This document shows positions 1-6,027 of a stretch of 32,249 nucleotides of DNA, piece after piece; within the stretch, counting starts at the first letter, position 1, and each line of letters opens with the position of its first letter. Source of the DNA: Actinomycetota bacterium. Lineage in GTDB: Bacteria; Actinomycetota; Coriobacteriia; Anaerosomatales; JAUXNU01. The notes under the pieces were generated by a model, which worked only from the letters and a program-made list of their open reading frames with translations, ran no database searches and was not told the DNA's origin. The translations under genes and the position numbers were made by a program. The stretch covers positions 1 to 32,249 of the forward strand of contig JAUXNU010000172.1 of the NCBI GenBank assembly GCA_030682655.1, read 5' to 3'.

Positions 1-211
1 GGAAGGCCGCCCGGCCCGTAGACGTATGTGTAGACCTTGCCGTCCGAGTCCTTCTCGGACACGAGCTGCTCGCCGATCCAGAACGAGTCGGTCGTCTTGG
101 TCGACCCCGGCCGCGCGACGACCTTGCGCTCCCTCATCCCCGTCGCGCCGTAGGAGTACGTCGCGGTGACGTCGGCGCTCCCGACGACAGCGAGCTGCCC
201 CAGCGCGTTCC
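1..211 (-). pseudogene. Rhs core fragment, cut by the window edge
   Basis: The minus strand reads a piece of the Rhs repeat region, from NALGQLAVVGSADV through GMRERKVVARPG to VYTYVYGPGG, and then runs off the window. It is nearly identical, base for base, to 8791-8996 of the Rhs module at 7828-9021. Similarity stops abruptly at about 211, where the upstream sequence becomes unrelated, and no start codon belongs to it. It is therefore a fourth copy of the Rhs core, truncated at its 5' side by recombination. Its tip lies outside the window. Whether it is ever expressed is unknown. Confidence 0.8.
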
Positions 212-247
212 GATGAAACGGGCGCGCGCGAATCGGAATCGATGGCC

Positions 248-553
248 TCACACAGTCGTGCCCGCGCGGTATCGGCGCAACCGGGTCTGTCGCACGAGGA
301 TGACAAGTCCGGAGAAGAGCACGAACATGCCGTTTGTTGCGATGTAGTAGCGAGCATCTGGGGCGTCCCCCGTGAGACCACGGATCCAGAAGTAGGTCAG
401 ACCGAACATGTGGACGCCCCCGATGGCCCAACTCACGTAGCGCCACGACTTGCCCAACAGCGCCGCCGACGGAATCAACGCAGCCGAAAGTAGGAAGGCG
501 AGCATCATTGCCGTCTCGGCGGCGACATAGACTCCTAGGCCGAATTCCGTCAC
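248..553 (-). CDS. Small three-pass membrane protein, candidate Rhs immunity protein
   Basis: The 101-residue product starts at a GTG that overlaps the Rhs stop codon (TAGTG), which points to translational coupling with 553-1650. It has three hydrophobic segments, near residues 7-31, 36-57 and 71-92, and a short basic tail (RLRRYRAG). I do not recognise the family. Its position directly after a polymorphic Rhs tip is where immunity proteins normally sit. The tip itself is hydrophobic, so a membrane-embedded protector would fit. The immunity role is inference. The alternative is a small membrane protein caught up in the recombining region. Confidence 0.6.
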   Translation of the reverse strand: MTEFGLGVYVAAETAMMLAFLLSAALIPSAALLGKSWRYVSWAIGGVHMFGLTYFWIRGLTGDAPDARYYIATNGMFVLFSGLVILVRQTRLRRYRAGTTV

Positions 554-1650
554 TACTCCACCCCCGTCACGCGCCGTATTGCTGGTTGATAGTATGTCCT
601 GTCGACGGCGTACAACCCTGCACCTATGCCGAAGAGTAACGCACCCACGGCGTACGCGCCCCCGACCGAGATGGTCGCAGCCGGCGCAAGTGTCAGTCCA
701 CTCCCGGCCGAGATAGTGACTGCTGGCCCCGTCGCCGAATACGCTGCCACCATCAAGGCCGTGCCGCAGCCACTGTAGACAAGCGCCCACGTGCCTGGTC
801 CGACGATACTCAGCACGGCATACATTCCGCGGTCTGGTTCGGGCTGTGTGGAGACAGCAGACGCCGAGTTGCCAGCGACGGTATCCGGAGATCGGAAGCG
901 GACGCGCGCGAGTCGCGCCTCGGCGGCTTGCCTCTCCCTCTGTCCGGAACTCGACGGCGCATGGCTGCTTCTCGTGCCTCCGCGACCCGTACGTCCTGAG
1001 CTCCGCGCGAACCCCTTTCCGCCGGGCGCCGCATCGTGCTGGGGAATGTCCGGTTCATGATCGTTGTCAGGCTCAGCGTAGTAGTTCCCAAGCAGGATGT
1101 CCCGCCCGTCGGGGTCGAGGAACATGATCGGGCTGTCGCCGACATAGACGTACGCGTTGAGCGAGACCGGACTGCCGGCTTTCGGCGGTGCAGGGTCCAC
1201 CGAGATGAAGCGCGCCACGGCGGGGTCGTAGTAGCGGGCGGGCAGGTAGTACAGGCCGGTCTCGGTGTCGTGGTAGTAGCCCCGGTAGCGCAGCGGCTGA
1301 CGGGCGGCAAGGCCGCTCGAGTTCCAGTCGATCGCCTCGATGACGCGGCCCCACGGGTCGTAGCGGTAGCCCGCGACCGCGTTGCCGGAAGCGTCCGCGA
1401 GTCCGACGACCGATCCGAGGGCGTCGGTGACATACGCGTAGCTCGTCGACGTGGCCCCGCTCGTGACGGCGAGCTCGAGCGGGGTGCCGCCCGGCCCGTA
1501 GACGTAGGTGTAGACACGCCCGTCGGAGTCCTTCTCGCTCACGAGCTGGCTCCCGACCCAGAACGAGTCGGTCGTCTTGGCCGACCCCGGCCGCGCGACG
1601 GCCTTGCGCTCCCTCATGCCCGTCGCGCCGTAGGAGTACGTCGCGGTCAC
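553..1650 (-). CDS. Orphan Rhs C-terminal module with hydrophobic tip
   Basis: The 365-residue product begins at GTG (MTATYSYGATGMRERK). It carries YD/RHS repeats (YRYDPWGRVIEAIDW) and the RHS-associated core (YRGYYHDTETGLYYLPARYY) ending at DPDGRDILLG, where Rhs tips normally begin. The tip is a low-complexity Arg/Ser linker followed by about 100 residues rich in Gly, Ala and Val, with two or three potential membrane segments (for example GAYAVGALLFGIGAGLYAVD). A full Rhs protein has over 1,000 residues, so the N-terminal shell is missing. An in-frame TGA lies at 1720-1722, just upstream of the junction. It is probably a silent donor module rather than a secreted toxin. Membrane activity of the tip is inference. 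Confidence 0.75.
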   Translation of the reverse strand: MTATYSYGATGMRERKAVARPGSAKTTDSFWVGSQLVSEKDSDGRVYTYVYGPGGTPLELAVTSGATSTSYAYVTDALGSVVGLADASGNAVAGYRYDPWGRVIEAIDWNSSGLAARQPLRYRGYYHDTETGLYYLPARYYDPAVARFISVDPAPPKAGSPVSLNAYVYVGDSPIMFLDPDGRDILLGNYYAEPDNDHEPDIPQHDAAPGGKGFARSSGRTGRGGTRSSHAPSSSGQRERQAAEARLARVRFRSPDTVAGNSASAVSTQPEPDRGMYAVLSIVGPGTWALVYSGCGTALMVAAYSATGPAVTISAGSGLTLAPAATISVGGAYAVGALLFGIGAGLYAVDRTYYQPAIRRVTGVE

Positions 1651-1719
1651 GTCGGCGCTCCCGACGACGGAAAGCTGGCCAAGGACAGTGCACCCTATTC
1701 CGGGGGAGTCGGAGCACTC

Positions 1720-1797
1720 TCAGGTCACCCCGAAGCCAAGCGCCAACGCGATTGCGACAAGTCCTGAGATAACTGTGCCCAGTTGGCGCCCTTTCAC
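1720..1797 (-). pseudogene. Truncated small membrane ORF at the Rhs junction
   Basis: A GTG-initiated ORF of 25 codons encodes one hydrophobic helix (VISGLVAIALALGFGVT) and stops at TGA. The same reading frame continues after that stop into a Cys-containing stretch (ECSDSPGIGCTVLG) and then runs straight into the Rhs core. This looks like the front part of a small membrane protein whose remainder was replaced when the Rhs core recombined in at about 1682. It may be a second immunity gene of the preceding module. The ribosome-binding site is weak and expression is doubtful. Confidence 0.35.
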
Positions 1798-1813
1798 ATG
1801 CGCCCGGAACCGG

Positions 1814-1849
1814 CGAGGAGTCAGGCACGCAAGTGCCCTACTCTCCTCG
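1814..1849 (-). terminator. Imperfect hairpin over the stop of the downstream membrane gene
   Basis: CGAGGAG (1814-1820) pairs with CTCCTCG (1843-1849), and GGCAC (1824-1828) pairs with GTGCC (1833-1837), around a GCAA loop. The hairpin covers the stop codon of the 1838-2221 gene. There is no run of T after it on the minus strand, so it is at best a weak or factor-assisted terminator. Confidence 0.3.
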
Positions 1850-2221
1850 GGATCTCAGCCCCTTCGCCGCAGCCCACTGCTCAATTTCTCGTCGATCGAG
1901 TCCTCTTGGAAGCTGTCTATCGTTTGAGTAGGCGATCCACAACGCATGTCGGAATGCAACGAACAGAACGAGGATCCCGAGTAGACCGACAACCGGACCG
2001 ATGAAGACCATGGTTCCGAGTGTCAGGGCGAGGGCTGAGTTGGGACTGGCTGCCCTGAACAGAATCCCAGCAGTGGCCGACAACCCAGTCGCCATGGCCA
2101 GCGCACACATGATCATGACCTTCGTGCTGTACACGTTCCAGCCACTCAGTCTGAGAACCACATACGTGGAAGCACCGGTGACCAGGAGAGTGCATGCCGC
2201 AAGACCATACAGGATGACCAC
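1838..2221 (-). CDS. Small membrane protein, orphan candidate immunity protein
   Basis: The 127-residue product starts at GTG (2219-2221) behind a strong ribosome-binding site (AAGGGGAG, 5-nt spacing). An upstream in-frame extension of 66 codons is rejected because it reads out of frame through the tip remnant. Three hydrophobic stretches lie near residues 2-24, 35-57 and 65-92; the last is long enough for two helices. A charged C-terminal tail follows (RREIEQWAAAKG). It sits 11 nt after the stop of a broken Rhs-type tip, which suggests an immunity gene kept after its toxin decayed. The family is not recognised. Confidence 0.6.
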   Translation of the reverse strand: MVILYGLAACTLLVTGASTYVVLRLSGWNVYSTKVMIMCALAMATGLSATAGILFRAASPNSALALTLGTMVFIGPVVGLLGILVLFVAFRHALWIAYSNDRQLPRGLDRREIEQWAAAKGLRSRGE

Positions 2222-2232
2222 AGTTGCTCCCC

Positions 2233-2445
2233 TTATCTGAGACGAACTCCTAGTTCGTTTGCCACATACACGAGGACAATGGCCGCCGACCACGCGTCCA
2301 TATCCGTGCCCCCGTGCTGCTTCGTGATATTGTGATATTGAACGCCTGGATACCGCATCCAAGTGAGGCCGCACCGAGAATGATAGCCCCAGAACCGACA
2401 ACCGCGCCGAATCCCACACCGACCCCTGTAGTGGTGGTTTGGCGC
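2233..2445 (-). pseudogene. Frameshifted Rhs-type tip remnant
   Basis: One minus-strand frame reads a Gly-rich hydrophobic segment (GFGAVVGSGAIILGAASLG) followed by GIQAFNIT. The natural ending (KQHGGTDMDAWSAAIVLVY, stop TAA at 2233-2235) is in another frame. Removing one copy of an 8-bp tandem duplication at 2324-2339 joins the two into a single open tip with two hydrophobic helices. The stop then falls just before the ribosome-binding site of the membrane gene at 2221, the usual tip-immunity layout. No Rhs core precedes it; an in-frame stop and the CWB2 promoter region lie there instead. It is a decayed toxin tip of the same style as those at 553 and 7828. Confidence 0.6.
2324..2339. repeat. 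8-bp perfect tandem duplication (GTGATATT twice)
   Basis: GTGATATT occurs at 2324-2331 and again at 2332-2339. Because 8 is not a multiple of 3, the duplication shifts the frame of the tip remnant around it. Collapsing it restores one reading frame. Confidence 0.9.
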
Positions 2446-2516
2446 GTTCAGCATCTCGATATGTCCTGGTATTCGAAGAACAGTCCGCTCTTCAGGCATC
2501 GACGGAGGTGGGGGTT

Positions 2517-4028
2517 ATGGGACGTCGATACGTAGGACTTCTGGCCTCGAGCGCACTGGCACTCTTAGTAGCGCTGCTAGTGCTAGCGGGTGCGCCGCCA
2601 TCGTACGCGCTCGGGTTGCCGCCACGTGCCAAGGGCGGTCTCTTGACGCCTCCCCGGACAGCAGACCTGCTTGCGGCTCCCGGCCTAGACGATGTCGCAG
2701 AGACGGCGGGCACTGTGGCGGCGACGGGCGGTGGCGTCGCGGGTGTGGTCCGGGACGCCAACACGCGAGTGCCTATTCAGGACGTTGCCGTCGCCGGATT
2801 GATGTGGGTCCCATCCAATCAGGCATGGGAAATTCAGGCCATGGATCTATCCGGACCGGACGGTTCCTATGAGCTGACTCTGCCCAGCTCCGGCTTCTAC
2901 CAGTTCGCGGCAAGCGACTCTCTCAACCAGTACACGACTGAGTGCTGGCTTGACCAGCCTTCCCCGCAATGGGCGAAGGTAGCGAGCTACTTCGATGATG
3001 GGACGATCTGGACGCTGGACTTCGACCTCGACCCCATCGGTCGGTTCAACAGCGTCCGGCTCGCCGGGAGGACTCGCTATTCGTGTGCGGTCGGGATGGC
3101 TCGCCACAGCTTCGACCCACGTGGCGATAGACAGTGGCCCGGTGTGACTGACGTTGTCATCGCTTCGGGAGACGACCGAGCGGCAGCCGACCCTCTTGCT
3201 GCGTCCGGGCTCTGCTGGGTCTATGATGCGCCCCTCTTCCTGATCTCGGCGTCATCAACGCCGTCTGAGGTGAAGACCGCAATTCAGGAGATCGTTGCAG
3301 CCAATGGGAGCGTGACCGTTCACATCGTTGGTGGCCCGGCCTCGGTCCCCGACGCACGGTTCCGTGATCTACAGATGGCTGCTGGAACAACCCTCGGTCG
3401 CGATCGGATTCTCGCCACAGGCACCAGGTACGACCTGGCTGCGAGAATTGCGGAGATTGTCGATGCCGAATGGTCTTCGCGATACGGGAATGCGCTGTCG
3501 CCGCCTGTGGTGCTGATGGCCAACGGCGCAGACCCGTCGAAGTTCTTCGATGCACTCGCTCTGTCTCCCATCGCTAGAGCAACGGGCTTTCCGATTCTCC
3601 TTGTGCAGCAGGACGGGTGTCCGGGTGCAACGCGGGCTGCGTGGACGAGTATCTCACCGGGACGCACGATCGTTGCCGGTGGTCCGGCCACGGTGTCCGG
3701 ACGCGTAGTTGCATCGTTCAGAGCAGAAAGATGGTCGGGGAATGATCGATACGAGACAGCTGCCGTCGTCTCGATGAAGTCCACCATACAGGGTTGGCTC
3801 AACCACAGCCACAGGGCGATTGCCGCGAAGCTTCCAGACGCCCTGACCGGGGGGAGCATGATCGGCAGGGAACAGGGGACGCTGCTACTCACTCGGTCCG
3901 ACGGGGTTCCGACTGTGACCAGGGACCTGATCAGCTACCCACAGCACAAGGTCTATGTGCTTGGGGGAGAGCTCAGCGTTGTGCCTGCCACCAAGGCGGC
4001 CATCGACCGACAACTGAAGCGCGACTAG
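2517..4028 (+). CDS. Secreted protein with cell-wall-binding repeats 2
   Basis: The ATG at 2517 follows GGAGGTGGGGG and begins a Sec-type signal peptide (LLASSALALLVALLVLAGAP, ending near PSYA). An upstream in-frame extension to 2439 is not needed. Residues about 75-160 resemble a carboxypeptidase-regulatory or SpaA-like beta-sandwich (GVVRDANTRVPIQDVAVAG, then DGSYELTLP). The rest contains putative cell-wall-binding repeats (Pfam CWB2): RLAGRTRYSCAVGMA near residue 182, GGPASV near 270, RWSGNDRYETAAV near 405, and VLGGELSVV near 485. Such repeats non-covalently anchor proteins to the wall of Gram-positive bacteria. The 503-residue protein is probably displayed on the surface, with the N-terminal domain as a spacer. 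It faces opposite to the flanking Rhs genes and has its own transcription unit. Confidence 0.85.
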   Translation: MGRRYVGLLASSALALLVALLVLAGAPPSYALGLPPRAKGGLLTPPRTADLLAAPGLDDVAETAGTVAATGGGVAGVVRDANTRVPIQDVAVAGLMWVPSNQAWEIQAMDLSGPDGSYELTLPSSGFYQFAASDSLNQYTTECWLDQPSPQWAKVASYFDDGTIWTLDFDLDPIGRFNSVRLAGRTRYSCAVGMARHSFDPRGDRQWPGVTDVVIASGDDRAAADPLAASGLCWVYDAPLFLISASSTPSEVKTAIQEIVAANGSVTVHIVGGPASVPDARFRDLQMAAGTTLGRDRILATGTRYDLAARIAEIVDAEWSSRYGNALSPPVVLMANGADPSKFFDALALSPIARATGFPILLVQQDGCPGATRAAWTSISPGRTIVAGGPATVSGRVVASFRAERWSGNDRYETAAVVSMKSTIQGWLNHSHRAIAAKLPDALTGGSMIGREQGTLLLTRSDGVPTVTRDLISYPQHKVYVLGGELSVVPATKAAIDRQLKRD

Positions 4029-4345
4029 TCGCCCTGGACCGCACGACACCGAGAACCGGAGGGTTGGCTTGCGCCCTACTACAGAGAGTTGAGTGCTAGC
4101 CTGCCTCGAAACTCTCGCATGATGGCCCACGACGAATGCGGCACGGCCCCACAGGGCTCCATTTCCAGGAGTCCGAAGAGGTGTTTTCCATTTTGGTACA
4201 CCCCACAGAAGCCCCACCGTACTACGGTTTGCACAGACCGCATGTGCACATACGCGCAGGTCGGATGTATGCTTGTGCGGCAGAAGGCGCCGTCCGCGTA
4301 GCTTGTGCGGTCCGCATGATGATTGTTCGAAGCACCGGAGGTTCT
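4029..4345. other. Leader region ahead of the first integron cassette gene
   Basis: I see no convincing gene in these 317 bases. It must hold the left border of the first cassette and probably its promoter. TGCACA (4245-4250) and TATGCT (4268-4273), 17 bp apart, make a weak sigma-70-like pair. A single GTTGAGT (4088-4094) fits the integron core consensus GTTRRRY but has no matching palindrome upstream. Two copies of GCTTGTGCGG (4271-4280 and 4301-4310) lie just before the gene. No attC fold could be made here, so an attI-like simple site or a decayed site are both possible. Confidence 0.3.
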
Positions 4346-4936
4346 GTGAGTTCGATCCTTGAGAGGCTGGAGCAGACTGAGCACATACGCAATCTGCTCG
4401 TAGGGGATCTCGGTCGACTCAAGCCGAGACTCGGCGAGAGATCCGTAGCTGTCGCACACACGGCCGCTCAGTACGCAAACCGACGCGCGTACGTCAGGGC
4501 GACATTCGCCCTAGTCGAGGCACTCGTCGAACAACATGCTCGCCTCCTGGTCGATCTTGAGTCTGGGGGTGCCGTTTCGCTGACACCGGAAGAGCGCGCG
4601 GCATTGTCTGAGACTACCTACGAGGTACGGCAAGGCGGTCAGATTCGCATGCGAGATGCGCGTCTATCGTTGGACCGGAAACTGCGACTCGTGTATCGGC
4701 TGGCAGGTGAAGTGCTCGGCGAGCCTCTCGCGATTCGTTTCGATGACCAGGGGTGGGTGTCGTTCCGTGAGGCGCAGAGAATCAGAGATGCGCTCATGCA
4801 TCCCAAGACCCCACATGATTGCTATGTGGACGAGCGCCAGCTCAACAAGGTCGATTCGGCGGAAGAATGGTATCGAGTCGTCCACAACGAGTTCACGAGA
4901 GTCGCTGAACAGCATCGGGCCAGTCGCAAGTGGTGA
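4346..4936 (+). CDS. Cassette-borne protein with HEPN-like R-x4-H motif
   Basis: I chose the GTG at 4346 because GGAGG (4337-4341) sits 4 nt before it. The frame is open from 4136, but the extra N-terminus looks non-coding. The 196-residue product is almost all helical and charged. The key feature is RIRDALMHPKTP near residue 147. RDALMH fits the R-x4-H signature of HEPN domains, which form all-helical dimeric RNases in toxin-antitoxin, abortive-infection and CRISPR-linked proteins. The gene ends 6 nt before the first attC core, as integron cassette genes do. HEPN assignment rests on this motif and the helical character. RNase activity is inference. Confidence 0.55.
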   Translation: MSSILERLEQTEHIRNLLVGDLGRLKPRLGERSVAVAHTAAQYANRRAYVRATFALVEALVEQHARLLVDLESGGAVSLTPEERAALSETTYEVRQGGQIRMRDARLSLDRKLRLVYRLAGEVLGEPLAIRFDDQGWVSFREAQRIRDALMHPKTPHDCYVDERQLNKVDSAEEWYRVVHNEFTRVAEQHRASRKW

Positions 4937-4942
4937 ACGGGC

Positions 4943-5046
4943 TTCGAACCGGAGCTTCGACCTGACAAGATGAGGCCCGCGAGCTACGCTCGACAAGACA
5001 CTGCCATTAGGCCTCATCTTACAGGTCAAGCTCAAACACGTTGGAC
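4943..5046 (+). other. Integron attC recombination site A
   Basis: R'' is TTCGAAC (4943-4949) and R' is GTTGGAC (5040-5046); they pair at five of seven positions, including the AAC/GTT triplets. AGCTT (4953-4957) pairs with AAGCT (5028-5032). C4958 is left unpaired. GACCTG (4959-4964) pairs with CAGGTC (5022-5027), and AAGATGAGGCC (4967-4977) pairs with GGCCTCATCTT (5010-5020). A small terminal hairpin CGAGC-TAC-GCTCG lies at 4980-4992. Extrahelical bases and conserved GTT cores are the hallmarks of attC. Integrase would cut the bottom strand between G5040 and T5041. Confidence 0.9.
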
Positions 5047-5609
5047 ACAACCATGCCAACTCGAGACGACGTATATCGTGAGTTCGGGAAAGCCGCGGAG
5101 ATTGCTCAGGCCATCGAGTATGACCTCGGCCGCGTATTGCTGGTGCACGAAGGCATTGAGCAGCGCGTCTACGTTCTCGACGCATGGGAGCCTGACCGAG
5201 CGTTCATGGATGCCGTGCAGCACAACACTCTGGGAAGATCGCTCCGCAAGTTCCGCTTGAACTACAACCTGGTGGGCGACTTCTCTCCCCTAGATGACGC
5301 TCTGGAGGCGCGCAACTCTCTTGCCCATCGCTTCTTCCTCCAGCACTTCAACGAAATCGAGACCGATGACGGGTGCGTGGCGATGGTTGCCCATCTTGAG
5401 GAGATTCAACGTCGACTCTGGAGGGGGCATCAGCTCACTCGCTCCATGGCGGAGTTCTTCATTGAACGACTCGAGTCGCTTTCGCGGGTGCATTCGCAGG
5501 AGGGCTAGGTGTGTCCAACCAGTGCTTCGGCCTGACAAGATTCGGCCGGAGAGCGACGCTCTCCCCAAGACGAGACGGCGCCTCGTCTTGCAGGTCAAGT
5601 GCTACAACG
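5041..5609 (+). mobile_element. Complete integron gene cassette (569 bp)
   Basis: The segment from the cut point of attC A (after G5040) to the cut point of attC B (G5609) has exactly cassette form. It has a 12-bp 5' untranslated stretch, one gene reading with the array, a stop codon 4 bp before R'', and then the attC. There is almost no spare DNA. The flanking attC sites are alike in length, arm sequences and unpaired base, as within a single chromosomal integron. No integron integrase is visible, so this is at least a cluster of attC sites lacking an integrase in this window. Confidence 0.85.
5053..5508 (+). CDS. Cassette-borne HEPN-like protein (RNxxxH)
   Basis: The ATG at 5053 lies 7 bp after the core site GTTGGAC, typical of cassette genes, which often lack their own promoter and a good ribosome-binding site. 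The reading frame also allows a TTG at 5041, but that codon is part of the recombination site. The 151-residue product is helical. Residues near 92-97 read EARNSLAHRF; RNSLAH is the R-N-x3-H form of the HEPN signature. A second helical half follows, rich in Arg and Glu (EEIQRRLWRG, FFIERLESL). No nucleotidyltransferase partner is adjacent. It could be a stand-alone toxin, an RNase defence effector or an RNA-binding protein. The motif is seen; the activity is inferred. Confidence 0.65.
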   Translation: MPTRDDVYREFGKAAEIAQAIEYDLGRVLLVHEGIEQRVYVLDAWEPDRAFMDAVQHNTLGRSLRKFRLNYNLVGDFSPLDDALEARNSLAHRFFLQHFNEIETDDGCVAMVAHLEEIQRRLWRGHQLTRSMAEFFIERLESLSRVHSQEG

Positions 5610-5615
5610 TTGGAC
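5513..5615 (+). other. Integron attC recombination site B
   Basis: R'' GTCCAAC (5513-5519) is the perfect complement of R' GTTGGAC (5609-5615). AGTGCTT (5521-5527) pairs with AAGTGCT (5597-5603) using two G-T wobbles. C5528 is unpaired. GGCCTG (5529-5534) pairs with CAGGTC (5591-5596). The variable end holds two hairpins: GGAGAGC-GAC-GCTCTCC at 5548-5564 and CAAGACGAG...CTCGTCTTG at 5566-5590. Arm sequences match attC A (CTGACAAGAT on the left, CAGGTCAAG on the right) while the middle differs, as in sites of one integron. Confidence 0.92.
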
Positions 5616-5683
5616 CGAACGAGCGGGGTCTTCGCAACATCCTGAAGCGACTGCCATGTTGCCGCTCCGTTCGTGGGTTCGCA

Positions 5684-5977
5684 TCAGGGTGCGGGACCCG
5701 TGAGGCGCTGAACCATCGCAGGCAGCCACAATTGATCGTTGCGCAATGCCAACGCCACCAACGTCTCAGCCTGCTCCTTGGAGTCAAGCGGCGCAGCCGC
5801 CGAGCAGATAGGGCAGTACATCCAGTACTCACGCTGCCACTTCGCTACGGGGACAAAGAACAAGCATGCTTTGCGGCTCGTTCGTGCGACCAGCCACGTG
5901 ACGGTGTTGTGGCGCAGGTAGCGATGATGCCAGCTGTAAGTGCCAGGAACCCAAGTGCGGTGCTCGCCGCACCCCAC
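5684..5977 (-). CDS. Short zinc-ribbon-like protein, possibly damaged at its N-terminus
   Basis: The frame from a GTG at 5977 gives 97 residues. The middle (TSRKACLFFVPVAKWQREYW, then CPICSAAAPLD) resembles small zinc-ribbon proteins in which a 'LFFIPV' strand is followed by a CPxC knuckle. The usual first CxxC, about 25 residues earlier, is not seen. The neighbouring frame just upstream is open and hydrophobic (GAASTALGFLALTAGIIATC), and is also in frame with the Rhs stop at 6028. A frameshift may have separated a membrane helix from the ribbon. It follows the Rhs module at 6028 on the same strand, so an immunity role is possible but unproven. Confidence 0.4.
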   Translation of the reverse strand: MGCGEHRTWVPGTYSWHHRYLRHNTVTWLVARTSRKACLFFVPVAKWQREYWMYCPICSAAAPLDSKEQAETLVALALRNDQLWLPAMVQRLTGPAP

Positions 5978-6027
5978 AGATTGGCTTCCGGCGGAATCTG
6001 ACCAGTGTACTCGAACGAATCTGGAGG

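Noticed and set aside
1036-1767. Long plus-strand ORFs opposite the Rhs modules (also 6094-6906 and the first part of 8575-10320)
   Set aside because: They are antisense shadows of the Rhs core, with Arg/Val-rich sequence that recurs wherever the core recurs and no start signals.
4088-4094. GTTGAGT as a third attC right core
   Set aside because: It fits GTTRRRY, but no pairing arms or left core could be found within 150 bp upstream.
4941-4965. Possible tRNA end (GGCTTCGAACC resembles a T-loop)
   Set aside because: No acceptor, D or anticodon stems surround it; the sequence is the left half of an attC.
5513-5615. Rho-independent terminators in the attC B hairpins
   Set aside because: The hairpins are strong but have no T-run and belong to the variable end of the attC fold.
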